Shown: positions 8,142 to 16,515, counted from the stretch's first letter. The stretch: 64,000 nt of DNA from Aminobacter sp. AP02 (GCF_003148805.1 NZ_QGGX01000022.1:1-64000), one strand, 5' to 3'. The notes: generated by a model from the sequence alone, not told the origin. A program made the numbers and translations.

Positions 8142-9374
8142 ATGAAGCTCGACTTCCCGACCCTCTACATCGTCATCCTGCTCAACTCGCTCACCCTGAC
8201 GGTCATCTGGGGAGCGATTGCCCATGTCCACCGCAATATTGCCGCGGCCAGGCATTGGCTGGGCGCCTGCATCCTCACCACGGTAGGCGGCGGATTGCTC
8301 GCCATGCAGGGCGACGGCTTCAGTCTCGCCCTTGCGATTTCCGGCAACGCCCTGGTCATCTTCGGATTCGGTCTGGTCTGGATCGGCGTCAGGAGTTTCT
8401 ACGGCAGGTCCGGAGGCTGGTGGACCAGCGCCCTGGTCACGCTGGTTGGCGTCGCGGTCCTCACCATCGTCCGCGACAGTTCGGAGGCGCGCAACGTCGT
8501 CTATGCCTCGGGCCAGATCGTTCTGGTATCTCTCGCCAGCTTCCACCTGCTGTTTCGCGAGGAGCGCAGCCTCGGCGCCTGGGTCGCGGCCCTGGCCATG
8601 ATCGTTGGGATCCTCGGGCAGGGCGCGGAAGCGGTCATGAACCTGATGCGGATCGCGGGGGTCCTTTCGGATGTGGCCTATTACGACTTTGCCGCCTTCT
8701 GCCTGCTGACCATCATCTTCGGTGCCGTAGTGTGGAATTTCGGCTTCGTGCTTTTGGCAATCGACCGGCTGCGCAGCGAACTGGCCGCGCTGGCCGTCGC
8801 CGACGAGCTTACCGGGCTCCCCAATCGACGCCGCTTCGTGGAGATCGCGACAGCGGAGGCATTGCGTGCCGTGCGAAGCGAAAAGCCGTATTCGGTACTC
8901 ATGATCGACCTCGACGACTTCAAGGCGATCAACGACATATGCGGTCACGCTGCCGGAGATGCGGCACTTCGGCACTTTGCAGGGTCCGCTGGCGCATTGC
9001 TGCCGGCACAGGCCACGCTGGCGCGTCTGGGCGGTGACGAATTCTGCGTGCTCCTGCCCGAGACGGCAGCACGCGAAGCAGCAGCGGTAGCGGACCAACT
9101 GGTTCGCGGGTTCCACTCAGCGGATTTCGACTGGAAGGGCGAAAAGGTTGCCCTGACCGCGAGCATAGGCGTCGCCGAATGGCTCCCTGCATATGGTGCC
9201 GATCCGGCAACGGTCATCGAAAAGGCCGACGCAGCGCTGTACGAAACTAAGAGGAGCGGGCGAAACGGATACTCGATCTTCTGCTCAAAGGCGGTGAAGG
9301 TTGCTTCCAACAGCAATCAGGCGGCCGGTTCGCTTGCTTCCGGGACAGAGACGCGGCGCCTCATCTGCCAATGA
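8142..9374 (+). CDS. membrane-bound diguanylate cyclase (GGDEF)
   Basis: 410 aa from MKLDFPTLYI. The first 210 residues contain about six or seven hydrophobic segments, so the protein is anchored in the inner membrane. The GGDEF domain follows (about 230-390): DELTGLPNRRRF, then MIDLDDFKAIND, and an intact GGDEF active-site motif at residues 297-301. It should make c-di-GMP from two GTP. The RxxD product-inhibition site expected a few residues before GGDEF is absent (PAQATLARLGGDEF), so feedback inhibition is probably lacking. The gene ends 14 bp inside the convergent tdk gene. Confidence 0.85.
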   Translation: MKLDFPTLYIVILLNSLTLTVIWGAIAHVHRNIAAARHWLGACILTTVGGGLLAMQGDGFSLALAISGNALVIFGFGLVWIGVRSFYGRSGGWWTSALVTLVGVAVLTIVRDSSEARNVVYASGQIVLVSLASFHLLFREERSLGAWVAALAMIVGILGQGAEAVMNLMRIAGVLSDVAYYDFAAFCLLTIIFGAVVWNFGFVLLAIDRLRSELAALAVADELTGLPNRRRFVEIATAEALRAVRSEKPYSVLMIDLDDFKAINDICGHAAGDAALRHFAGSAGALLPAQATLARLGGDEFCVLLPETAAREAAAVADQLVRGFHSADFDWKGEKVALTASIGVAEWLPAYGADPATVIEKADAALYETKRSGRNGYSIFCSKAVKVASNSNQAAGSLASGTETRRLICQ

Positions 9375-9972
9375 AGCCGACGAGGTCGTCGGGCTGGGCA
9401 CGGCCCATCTCTTCTTCCCAGTGGCGGCGGCACAGCGAGACATAGACGTCCTTGCCGATCGCCACCTGCTCGCCTTGGCGGGCGACCTTGCCGTCTTCGC
9501 CGAGCCGAACCACCATCGTTGCCTTGCGCCCGCAACGGCAGATGGTGCGCACTTCGCGCAGTTCGTCGGCGATGGCCAGAAGCGCCTGCGAGCCGCTGAA
9601 CAGGTTGCCCTGGAAGTCGGTGCGCAAACCATAGCACATGACGGGAATGTTGAGCCGGTCGGTGACTCGCGCCAGTTGCCAGACCTGCTCGTCTTCCAGG
9701 AACTGCGCTTCGTCGACGAAGACGCAGTGAATGTTGGTATGCTGGTGGTGTTCGGCGATGCGGGCGAAGAGATCGTCGCCGCCGCGGAATATCTCGGCCT
9801 CGGCCTCAAGCCCGATGCGGGATGAGATGTAGCCCTTGTCGCCCTTGCGATAGTGGCCGGCGATGAACAGCATCGTGGTCATGCCGCGCTCGCGGTAGTT
9901 GTAGGACGCCTGCAACAGCATGGTCGTCTTGCCGGCGTTCATCGTGGCGTAGTGGAAATAGAGCTTGGCCAT
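9361..9972 (-). CDS. tdk: thymidine kinase
   Basis: 203 aa, the normal length of type II thymidine kinases. The P-loop variant ATMNAGKTT (about 9-17), the catalytic region FVDEAQFL with Glu88, and zinc-type cysteines (CRCG near 149-152 and a Cys near 184) are all visible. It phosphorylates thymidine to dTMP with ATP in the salvage pathway, in the cytoplasm. It is transcribed toward the GGDEF gene and overlaps its 3' end by 14 bp. Confidence 0.95.
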   Translation of the reverse strand: MAKLYFHYATMNAGKTTMLLQASYNYRERGMTTMLFIAGHYRKGDKGYISSRIGLEAEAEIFRGGDDLFARIAEHHQHTNIHCVFVDEAQFLEDEQVWQLARVTDRLNIPVMCYGLRTDFQGNLFSGSQALLAIADELREVRTICRCGRKATMVVRLGEDGKVARQGEQVAIGKDVYVSLCRRHWEEEMGRAQPDDLVGFIGR

Positions 9973-10186
9973 GACGCCCTTCTATTCCGAAGCTGCCCCA
10001 ACTGGGGAGGTGCCTGTGTCGCCATCCACCGCAAAAAACCGGTGCCATGTCGCTGATGGATCAGCCTGCGGCGTCTGTCGTTGGGTCATGTCACTTGAAT
10101 CCAAAGGAAAATGGTGTTTGGCTCGCGACAAAGACGAACAACAACACTAACGCGTTGCCATCAAATATCGAATGGGAGAAATCTAT

Positions 10187-11122
10187 ATGTCGCGCATGAA
10201 ATCACTCGCCGTCGCGATCGGCGTGTCGACGTTTCTTTCGACCGGCGCTGCCTTCGCCGCCGAACCGGAAAGCTGCAAGGTGGTACGGCTCTCCGACGTC
10301 GGCTGGACCGACATCCAGGCGACCACCGGCGTTGCCTCGGTGCTGCTCACCGCGCTCGGCTACGAGCCGCAGGTCATCCAGCTGTCGGTTCCGGTCACCT
10401 ATGCATCGCTGAAGAACAACGACCTCGACGTCTTCCTCGGCAACTGGATGCCGTCGATGACCAACGACATCAAGGACTATACCGCCGACGGCTCGGTTGA
10501 GACCATCGGCGTGAACCTGTCCGGCGCGGGCTACGGCATTGTCGTGCCGACCTATGTCGCGGAAGCCGGCGTCAAGACGCTGACCGATCTCGGCAAGTTC
10601 AAGGACAAGTTCAACGGCAAGATCTACGGTATCGAAGCCGGCAATGACGGCAACCGGATCATCCTCGACATGATCAAGAACCCGGCCGACAACCTCGAGG
10701 GCTTCGAACTTGTCGAATCGTCCGAGGCCGGCATGTTGACCCAGGCCGAGCAGTCGATGAAGGCCAATGAATGGATCGCCTTCCTCGGCTGGACGCCGCA
10801 TCCGGTCATGGGCGCGATGAAGATCACCTATCTCGATGGCATGGGCGATTCCGGCTTCGGTGAAGCCACCGTCAGCACCAATGTGCGCAAGGGTTATGTC
10901 CAGGAGTGCCCGAATGTCGGCAAGCTCCTCGGCAACCTGAAGTTCAACCTCGCCATGGAAGGCGAGATGATGGACGCCATCCTCAAGGGCGGCAACGCCA
11001 ACGACGCCGCGACCGCATGGCTCAAGGCCAATCCCGATGCGGTGACGCCCTGGCTCGCCGGCGTGACGACTTTCGACGGCGGCGATGCCGCCGCTGCCGT
11101 GAAGGCGGCTCTCGGTAGCTAA
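10187..11122 (+). CDS. choX: choline ABC transporter substrate-binding protein
   Basis: 311 aa from MSRMKSLAVA. A GGGAGA ribosome-binding site 7 bases upstream supports this start over an ATG 15 bp earlier. A signal peptide (to about AAFAA-EPE, residue 25) sends it to the periplasm. The aromatic ligand-box residues of ChoX proteins are visible: DVGWTD, GNWMPS, GAGYGIV and FLGWTPHPV supply Trp and Tyr side chains for the trimethylammonium group. It delivers choline to ChoWV. The 191-bp gap to choW is filled by a palindromic repeat, which may raise choX mRNA levels relative to the distal genes. Confidence 0.95.
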   Translation: MSRMKSLAVAIGVSTFLSTGAAFAAEPESCKVVRLSDVGWTDIQATTGVASVLLTALGYEPQVIQLSVPVTYASLKNNDLDVFLGNWMPSMTNDIKDYTADGSVETIGVNLSGAGYGIVVPTYVAEAGVKTLTDLGKFKDKFNGKIYGIEAGNDGNRIILDMIKNPADNLEGFELVESSEAGMLTQAEQSMKANEWIAFLGWTPHPVMGAMKITYLDGMGDSGFGEATVSTNVRKGYVQECPNVGKLLGNLKFNLAMEGEMMDAILKGGNANDAATAWLKANPDAVTPWLAGVTTFDGGDAAAAVKAALGS

Positions 11123-11146
11123 AAGCAAACGGTCGGCGTCGCGTAG

Positions 11147-11276
11147 CCCCTCATCCGACCCTGAGTCTATCGAAGGGCCGGCACCTTCTCCCCGTCAAGG
11201 ACGGGGAGAAGGGGGCTGTCGCGACGCAGACGACTCCCTCGCCCGTTCTTACGGGGAGAGGGTAAGGGTGAGGGGC
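11147..11276. repeat. palindromic composite repeat, copy 4 (inverted)
   Basis: Same orientation as copy 3: CCCCTCATCC...CTTCTCCCCG...CGGGGAGAAG...ACGGGGAGAG...GTGAGGGGC. It lies between choX and choW, 25 bp after the choX stop. In this position a stable hairpin can protect the choX 3' end from exonucleases and reduce read-through into choWV, as with REP elements in other transporter operons; that effect is inferred. Confidence 0.85.
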
Positions 11277-11313
11277 GGCGCAATCGCCTTTCCAGATAGC
11301 GCGAGGGGACGAC

Positions 11314-12168
11314 ATGGATCCGATTTCGAAATTCCTGGCTGCCTGGAAAATCCCCATCGGCGCCTGGGGCAAGGCGTTCTTCACCTTCCTGACCGACAAC
11401 TTCAACACCTTCTTCCGCGGCTTTTCCAACGGGCTCAACTTCCTGCTCAACGGGCTGGTCGATGGGCTGCTGTTTCTGCCTCCCGTCGTCGTCGTGGCGC
11501 TGGTCGCGCTGCTTGCCTGGTATCTGCAGCGCTCGCGGGCACTCGCTATCGGCGTTGCGCTCGGCCTCTTGTTCATCATCAACCAGGGCCTGTGGAAGCA
11601 GACCGTCGAAACGCTGGTTCTGGTCGTCGCCGCCGCCGCCGCCTCGATGCTGATCGGCGTGCCGCTTGGCATCTGGGCCGCGCACAAGCCCAAGGTCTAC
11701 CGCTTCATGCTGCCGGTGCTAGACCTGATGCAGACGCTGCCCACCTTCGTCTACCTGATCCCGGTGCTCACCCTGTTCGGCCTCGGCAACGCGCCCGGCC
11801 TCATCGTCACCATCATCTTCGTCATCCCGACCGCCGTTCGCCTGACCCATCTCGGCGTCGTGTCGGTGCCGACGGCGATCATCGAGGCCGGCCAGGCCTT
11901 CGGTGCCACCAAGCGCCAGCTGTTGTGGAAGGTCGAGCTGCCGGCCGCCTTGCCCACCATCATGGCGGGGCTCACCCAGTGCATCATGCTGTCGCTGTCG
12001 ATGGTGGTCTTCGCCGCCCTCATCGGTGCCGGCGGCCTCGGCACCGAAATCAACCGGGCGCTCGGGTCGCGCAAGATCGATCTCGGACTTGAGGCGGGCC
12101 TGGCGATCGTCGTGCTGGCCATCGTGCTCGACCGGATGACGCGCATCGGCGTGGGAGGCAAGAAATGA
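11314..12168 (+). CDS. choW: choline ABC transporter permease
   Basis: 284 aa. Inner-membrane protein with about six hydrophobic segments. The binding-protein-dependent permease signature (EAGQAFGATKRQLLWKVELP) is at about residues 190-209, the loop that contacts the ATPase. The ribosome-binding site GAGGGG lies 5 bases before the ATG. The last codons overlap the start of choV by 4 bp (ATGA), so the two are translationally coupled. Confidence 0.93.
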   Translation: MDPISKFLAAWKIPIGAWGKAFFTFLTDNFNTFFRGFSNGLNFLLNGLVDGLLFLPPVVVVALVALLAWYLQRSRALAIGVALGLLFIINQGLWKQTVETLVLVVAAAAASMLIGVPLGIWAAHKPKVYRFMLPVLDLMQTLPTFVYLIPVLTLFGLGNAPGLIVTIIFVIPTAVRLTHLGVVSVPTAIIEAGQAFGATKRQLLWKVELPAALPTIMAGLTQCIMLSLSMVVFAALIGAGGLGTEINRALGSRKIDLGLEAGLAIVVLAIVLDRMTRIGVGGKK

Positions 12169-13346
12169 ACGTCGCCGTCGATTTCAAGAATGTCGACATC
12201 GTCTTCGGCGCCGAGACCGGCGCATCGCTCGCCATGCTCGACAAGGGCGCTACCCGCGCCGAGATACTCGAAAAAACCGGCAATGTGCTGGGCTGCGCGG
12301 GCGCCAACCTTACCGTCAACGAGGGCGAAATCTCGGTCCTCATGGGCCTGTCCGGCTCAGGCAAGTCAACGCTGCTGCGCGCCGTCAACCGTCTCAACAT
12401 CGTCTCGCGCGGCTCGGTCATGGTCAAGGACGGCGACAAGATGGTCGACGTCGTTTCTTGTGACGAAGCCACGCTGCGTCGCCTGCGCCAGCATCAGGTC
12501 GCCATGGTGTTCCAGCAGTTCGGGCTCTTGCCTTGGCGCACCGTCGAGGAAAATGTCGGCCTTGGCCTCGAACTCGCCGGCATGCCGGAAGCCGAGCGCA
12601 AGCAGAAGGTCGGCAAGCAGCTCGATCTCGTCAATCTGACGCCTTGGGCCAAGAAATACGCCCATGAACTGTCGGGCGGCATGCAGCAGCGCGTCGGCCT
12701 GGCGCGCGCTTTCGCCACGGAGGCGCCTATCCTGTTGATGGACGAGCCGTTTTCCGCCCTGGATCCGCTGATCAGGACAAAGCTCCAGGACGAACTTCTG
12801 CAGCTGCAAAAGACGCTGAAGAAGACCATCATCTTCGTCAGCCACGACCTCGAGGAAGCGCTCAAGATCGGCAACACCATCACGATCATGGAGGGCGGGC
12901 GCATCGTCCAGTCCGGGCCGCCCGAGGACATCGTCCTTCGACCCGCCAATGACTATGTCCGCGATTTCATCGCCAATGTGAATCCGCTGTCGGTGCTGAC
13001 GGCATGGAACGTCATGCGCGACCGCCGCGATCTCGAAGATGCGGGCGAGGGCTGGCTCTGGCTCGACCGGCGCAAGACGACAAGATTCAAGATCGACGGG
13101 CAAGGTCTGGTCGCGGCCGCCGAACGCAACGGCAAGCCGGCCGTCTGGGTGTCGGTCGACGAGATCGAAAAGTCGTCCGATGAGTCCTCGCACGTCTTCT
13201 GGGCCAAGCCAGGCACGTCGCTCAAGCTGGTGATGCTCGCCATGCACCGGTCGCAGACGTCGCCGGTCGCCCTGTTCGACGACCAGTCACGCTTCGTCGG
13301 CGCCATCGGCATCCGCGACGTGCTGTCAGCGGTGCTGCGGCGATGA
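12165..13346 (+). CDS. choV: choline ABC transporter ATP-binding protein
   Basis: 393 aa. The ABC domain shows Walker A GLSGSGKST (about 64-72), signature LSGGMQQRVGLARA, Walker B ILLMDEPFSALDP and the switch His in VSHDLEEAL. An additional C-terminal 120 residues end in a CBS-like segment (DDQSRFVGAIGIRDVLSAVL), as in the ProV/OpuAA class of osmoprotectant ATPases. It powers ChoXW import of choline, the precursor of glycine betaine. Overlaps choW by 4 bp. Confidence 0.93.
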   Translation: MNVAVDFKNVDIVFGAETGASLAMLDKGATRAEILEKTGNVLGCAGANLTVNEGEISVLMGLSGSGKSTLLRAVNRLNIVSRGSVMVKDGDKMVDVVSCDEATLRRLRQHQVAMVFQQFGLLPWRTVEENVGLGLELAGMPEAERKQKVGKQLDLVNLTPWAKKYAHELSGGMQQRVGLARAFATEAPILLMDEPFSALDPLIRTKLQDELLQLQKTLKKTIIFVSHDLEEALKIGNTITIMEGGRIVQSGPPEDIVLRPANDYVRDFIANVNPLSVLTAWNVMRDRRDLEDAGEGWLWLDRRKTTRFKIDGQGLVAAAERNGKPAVWVSVDEIEKSSDESSHVFWAKPGTSLKLVMLAMHRSQTSPVALFDDQSRFVGAIGIRDVLSAVLRR

Positions 13347-13403
13347 CTGCTTCCACCCGCGAGCCGGCGGATAGCCATGCTCGCGGGGCCTGCGGGGATC
13401 ACG

Positions 13404-13640
13404 TCAAGCTGCGATCGCGCCGGCAATTGCGTCCTTCAAGGCGAGCCTGCGCTTTCGCAACGTTGCCTCGTGCTCCTGGCTGACCGGCTCGATCTTGGTC
13501 TCGGCCTTGTGGATCTGGTCGTTCACTTCGTCATATTCTTCGAGAACACGAGCAAAATGGGCATCCTGCGCCTTCAGGGCGTGGATCGCTTCGAGCTTGC
13601 CGGGGAATTCTTCACCCAGGGTGTGAGGCGTGTTCGACAT
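13404..13640 (-). CDS. DUF465 (YdcH-like) small protein
   Basis: 78 aa, fully helical and charged; the sequence FARVLEEYDEVNDQIHKAE and later TLRKRRLALKDAI fit the DUF465/YdcH family, a short helical hairpin of unknown function. Soluble, no signal peptide. The ribosome-binding site AAGGAGCAGACG precedes the ATG. Transcribed convergently to choV. Confidence 0.85.
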   Translation of the reverse strand: MSNTPHTLGEEFPGKLEAIHALKAQDAHFARVLEEYDEVNDQIHKAETKIEPVSQEHEATLRKRRLALKDAIAGAIAA

Positions 13641-13735
13641 CGTCTGCTCCTTGTGTTGTCTCAGAGCAGGCTACCCCGCCCAGGCAGTACGGGGTTTGAT
13701 CCTGGTCAAACCGATGTCGATTGCGCGGTGCGCCG

Positions 13736-14089
13736 CTAAATATCCAGGAACACGTCGAAGCCGCCATAGATCAGGCGCTTGCCGTCGAATGGCCACTGCG
13801 CCGGATCGCTCTTCATGCGCGGGTCTTCCATGACCTTTTTCGAGATGGCGTCGCGCTGGTCACGCGACCGGTAAACCACCCATGCAAAGATCACGATCTC
13901 GTCCTCCTTGGCCTGAACCGCGCGCGGGAACGAGGTGACTTCGCCCTTGGGCACGTCGTCGCCCATGCATTCGACATAGGCCAGTGCGCCATGATCCTTC
14001 CAGACCTGGCCAGCGTTTCGCGCCATCTCCTTGTAGGCTTCGATGTTCTTCTTCGGCACTGCGAGTACGAATCCGTCGACGTAAGACAT
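13736..14089 (-). CDS. DUF1428 family protein
   Basis: 117 aa from MSYVDGFVLAVPKKN, the usual start of this family; GGAGACCC lies upstream. The conserved features of DUF1428 (YbaA-type) are present: YKEMARNAGQVWKDHGAL, ECMGDDVP, GEVTSFPRAVQ and the end DGKRLIYGGFDV. The fold is expected to be a dimeric alpha/beta barrel (ferredoxin-like). No enzymatic function is established. Divergent from the clpS-like gene. Confidence 0.88.
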   Translation of the reverse strand: MSYVDGFVLAVPKKNIEAYKEMARNAGQVWKDHGALAYVECMGDDVPKGEVTSFPRAVQAKEDEIVIFAWVVYRSRDQRDAISKKVMEDPRMKSDPAQWPFDGKRLIYGGFDVFLDI

Positions 14090-14292
14090 GAAGGGTCTCC
14101 TCTCGTTGCAACTGCCCCCAGGACGATTGGCGTAACCTTGATCCGACTCCCTGTCGTATGAAAGCATTGCGCTGGCGACGGGCCTTTCACCTTAAACGGG
14201 CAACTGCGGGGATGGTTTCGATCGGCGCGGCAACAGTTGCTTGTGCAGAGGGGCGCCCCATATTTTCGGGGTATTTCGATTGGTTGGCCGCA

Positions 14293-14598
14293 ATGCCCGA
14301 AACCGTGACAGTCCCCCGCACCAGGCTGCGCCCCAAGACCGAGCGGCCGAAGCTGCACAAGGTCATCCTTGTCAATGACGACTACACGCCGCGCGAGTTC
14401 GTCGTCACGGTGCTCAAGGGCGAGTTTCACATGTCCGAGGATCAGGCCCAACGGGTAATGATCACCGCGCATCGGCGCGGGGTGTGCGTGGTCGCGGTGT
14501 TTACCAAGGATGTCGCCGAGACCAAGGCGACGCGCGCGTCGGACGCAGGACGCGCCAAGGGCTATCCGCTGCAGTTCACGACGGAACCGGAGGAGTGA
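14293..14598 (+). CDS. clpS: ATP-dependent Clp protease adaptor, ClpS2-like
   Basis: 101 aa from MPETVTVPRTRLRPKTERP; in-frame ATGs lie further upstream (14158, 14212) but the family begins near here. The ClpS core is clear: KVILVNDDYTPREFVV, KGEFHMSEDQAQRVM and HRRGVCVVAVFTKDVAETK. ClpS binds the ClpA N-domain and delivers N-degron substrates. Alphaproteobacteria carry two paralogues; the short, basic N-terminus and solitary location suggest the second type (inference). No clpA lies in the window. Confidence 0.88.
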   Translation: MPETVTVPRTRLRPKTERPKLHKVILVNDDYTPREFVVTVLKGEFHMSEDQAQRVMITAHRRGVCVVAVFTKDVAETKATRASDAGRAKGYPLQFTTEPEE

Positions 14599-14654
14599 GG
14601 GTGAGACGGAGCCATAGCGGAGTGCAGGGTGTCCGAAAATGAGCTGGCGATGCG

Positions 14655-14878
14655 CTACGCTGGCACTTCGCCTGTGGCCGGGCCGGCGTAACGTTCGCGT
14701 CCGGCCCAGTCGCAGACACGAACCTGATCCGGGATTTACGGCGTGGCGAGTGTGTGGAAAAGCGAGCCGGCGATCTCGACGGCCGCCTTGAGATCGGGGC
14801 CACGACCGAAACCCGGTCGAGCAAGGCGTGCGCGCCGTCTTGTTGGCGCAGGCGATAGAATTCAATGACGAAATTCAA
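14655..14878 (-). pseudogene. small conserved gene broken by a frameshift and a stop
   Basis: A TTG start with GGAGG 5 bases upstream opens (M)NFVIEFYRLRQQDGAHALL, then DRVSVVAP. Continuing in the next frame gives DLKAAVEIAGSLFHTLATP, then a TAA, then (same frame) IPDQVRVCDWAGRERYAGP and a final TAG at 14655. The 224-bp length is one base short of 75 codons. The pieces together resemble a family of roughly 70-aa rhizobial proteins. One base has been lost near 14788 and one in-frame stop has appeared near 14736. Function unknown. Confidence 0.65.
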
Positions 14879-14977
14879 ATCAGCCTCCAGCAGTTCGCGC
14901 GGGGATCAGAACGCTGCGCGACCTTTCGGACGCGCAGCCTGGCAGAAAATCGATTCCGATTTTGGGGGGGGCACGCA

Positions 14978-15118
14978 CTAGCCTTTGGGCTTGCCCTTGT
15001 AGGTGGCCGTCTCGGCCTGCTTGACCTGAGAGCCGAAGGTGTTGGTGGCCTGGATCACAACCTTCTCCTTCTTGGGTTTTCTGGTCTCGCGGTTGCTGCG
15101 TTGTTGGCCTTTAGCCAT
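14978..15118 (-). CDS. small basic protein (46 aa)
   Basis: MAKGQQRSNRETRKPKKEKV followed by VIQATNTFGS and an end KGKPKG. Start and stop are clear and a GGAAAGATAAGACC sequence precedes the ATG. Short basic MAKGQQ-type proteins are widespread in rhizobia, but I know of no function. Lys/Arg-rich and likely disordered; it could bind nucleic acid (inference). Confidence 0.6.
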   Translation of the reverse strand: MAKGQQRSNRETRKPKKEKVVIQATNTFGSQVKQAETATYKGKPKG

Positions 15119-15148
15119 GGTCTTATCTTTCCTATTGCGAAGCGGGGC

Positions 15149-15403
15149 CTATTCGGCCGTCGTTTCGACCGCCTGGAGATTGTCTTCCGTGGTGACCCGT
15201 TCGTGGTTTTCGCGGTCACTGCGGATGCGGTATTGCGGCGAGCCGTCCTTGGCCGGCAGCGTCGCATTGACGTGGAACGTCTCGGCATCCTTCACCGCCA
15301 TGCCGATCCGGCTCCTGATCAGCACCATCTGGCCGACCGCGAAACGGTGCGAGGGCTTTTCCACGCGCGGGGCTGAAGCCGCACCTTTAGTGAACCTGAT
15401 CAT
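15149..15403 (-). CDS. hypothetical protein (84 aa)
   Basis: Started at MIRFTKGAASAPRVEKPSHR, whose ATG overlaps the stop of the upstream gene by 4 bp (ATGA), so the two are coupled. The middle reads FAVGQMVLIRSRIGMAV and the end RVTTEDNLQAVETTAE. It looks like a small beta-barrel-type soluble protein found in rhizobia. Function unknown. Confidence 0.65.
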   Translation of the reverse strand: MIRFTKGAASAPRVEKPSHRFAVGQMVLIRSRIGMAVKDAETFHVNATLPAKDGSPQYRIRSDRENHERVTTEDNLQAVETTAE

Positions 15404-15666
15404 GCGGGCAGTTCCTTGTCCTGACGCAGCGCGGCTTCGAGTTCGGCGTAGTCGATGGCCAGGACCTGGCTGGTCAGGAGGTTGGAGGACCGGGCGGGCA
15501 GGTGGATGTAGGTGGCGACGCGCCGGTAGGCGATCCACGATATGCCGTCGATCATTTCTTCGTCGTGATCGATGTCATAGTCGCCCGCCGGCTGGGTTTC
15601 TTCCAAGCCGCGCAAGACAAACGGCCTTTCGAAATGGACAGTCGAGTGTTTGGTGCGCCCGGTCAT
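15400..15666 (-). CDS. hypothetical protein (88 aa)
   Basis: Started at MTGRTKHSTVHFERPFVLRG; 12 in-frame codons lie upstream but no family resemblance. The motif LPAGDYDIDHDEEM-type (here QPAGDYDIDHDEEMIDG) and a C-terminal helical part (IDYAELEAALRQD) recur in a common Rhizobiales family of unknown function. Soluble. It is translationally coupled to the downstream 84-aa gene by a 4-bp overlap. Confidence 0.7.
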   Translation of the reverse strand: MTGRTKHSTVHFERPFVLRGLEETQPAGDYDIDHDEEMIDGISWIAYRRVATYIHLPARSSNLLTSQVLAIDYAELEAALRQDKELPA

Positions 15667-15689
15667 GACAGCAACTCCGTATATGGACG

Positions 15690-15713
15690 AAAAGCGGAGC
15701 AATGCCCCGCTTT
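15690..15713 (-). terminator. hairpin below the cspA transcript
   Basis: AAAGCGG (15691-15697) pairs with CCGCTTT (15707-15713). On the minus strand the stem is followed by TT, a weak intrinsic terminator. It lies 39 nt downstream of a 20-bp sequence shared with 48585-48604, within the 3' region of cspA. Confidence 0.5.
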
Positions 15714-15793
15714 CCTCACTTCAATCGTGCTCGAGAATGACCGGTAGAAGCTGCCAGTACATCCGTGGTCAGCGTCCTTTCGGTCAAATCTAA

Positions 15794-16000
15794 TCAGAGC
15801 AGCTGAAGGTTCGTGGCCGACTCGCGGCCCTTGTTGTCGCGCTCGAGTTCGAAATTCAGCTTCTGGCCTTCTGCGAGGCCGGAGAAGCCGGCGCGTTCAA
15901 GCGCGCTGACATGGACGAATACGTCCTTGCCGCCGCCAGCCTGTTCGATGAAGCCAAAGCCCTTCTGGCCGTTGTAGAACTTTACGGTACCAGTGTTCAT
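15794..16000 (-). CDS. cspA: cold shock protein (CspA family)
   Basis: 68 aa from MNTGTVKFYNGQKGFGFIEQ; an ORF extension upstream is unlike the family. RNP-1 (KGFGFI) and RNP-2 (VFVHVSA) motifs are intact. It binds single-stranded RNA/DNA as a chaperone in the cytoplasm. The 344-bp AT-richer region upstream fits a long 5' leader typical of cold-shock genes. A short repeat shared with 48.6 kb lies in its 3' region. Confidence 0.95.
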   Translation of the reverse strand: MNTGTVKFYNGQKGFGFIEQAGGGKDVFVHVSALERAGFSGLAEGQKLNFELERDNKGRESATNLQLL

Positions 16001-16344
16001 GTGAGTGTCTTTCGAAAGAGAAAAGTCGTAGCGCAGCAAGTAAAGCCGCGCATTCGTACATCGACGATTTGGAATGAGTTTGGCGGGTCGAGAACCTCTG
16101 ACGCCGCGATAGCCAAGCTTGGCCCAAAAAACGATAGGTTACTTATAGCCGTTAATTACGGTTTATGTAAGGGATTTTTTCAATGACTGTTTTTATTGCG
16201 AATTTATTTCAGATCGCAACCTCCTATCATGGGCTGAGGAATGCTGATAAGCTGCCGGTACTAGCAGAAAATCAGCAGTTGCATTCCTGTAGGGTCACTT
16301 GAACCTCGGCAGCAGACTGCATTTCCCCCATGCGAGGACAAGCC
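16001..16344. other. AT-richer divergent region upstream of cspA
   Basis: 344 bp without a gene, noticeably poorer in GC than its surroundings. It contains a run of T (near 16174-16180), a TTGCGA...TCGCAA hairpin at 16196-16219, and no ORF I trust. It most likely holds the promoter and long leader of cspA on the minus strand and the promoter of the small gene at 16345 on the plus strand. I could not fix promoter boxes. Confidence 0.5.
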
Positions 16345-16515
16345 ATGATTTTCACAAAACGGCCAACGGCGCCCGCGCCCAAATTGCCTGTGCAGACCAT
16401 CAAGCCGGCCAAGCTGACTGCCCGCAAGGATGAGACCGCACGCTTGCGGCTCGCCGACAGCGACGGATCCCGGCGCCGCGTGCTGCAAATGATGGAAGAC
16501 AACCGTCTGCGTTGA
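16345..16515 (+). CDS. small basic hypothetical protein (56 aa)
   Basis: Starts MIFTKRPTAPAPKLPVQTIK with GAGGACAA 5-6 bases upstream; an ATG 15 bp earlier is possible. Rich in K, R, P and A; ends VLQMMEDNRLR. No recognisable family. It is followed within 12 bp by a perfect hairpin at 16526-16549, which supports a real short transcript. Confidence 0.5.
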   Translation: MIFTKRPTAPAPKLPVQTIKPAKLTARKDETARLRLADSDGSRRRVLQMMEDNRLR

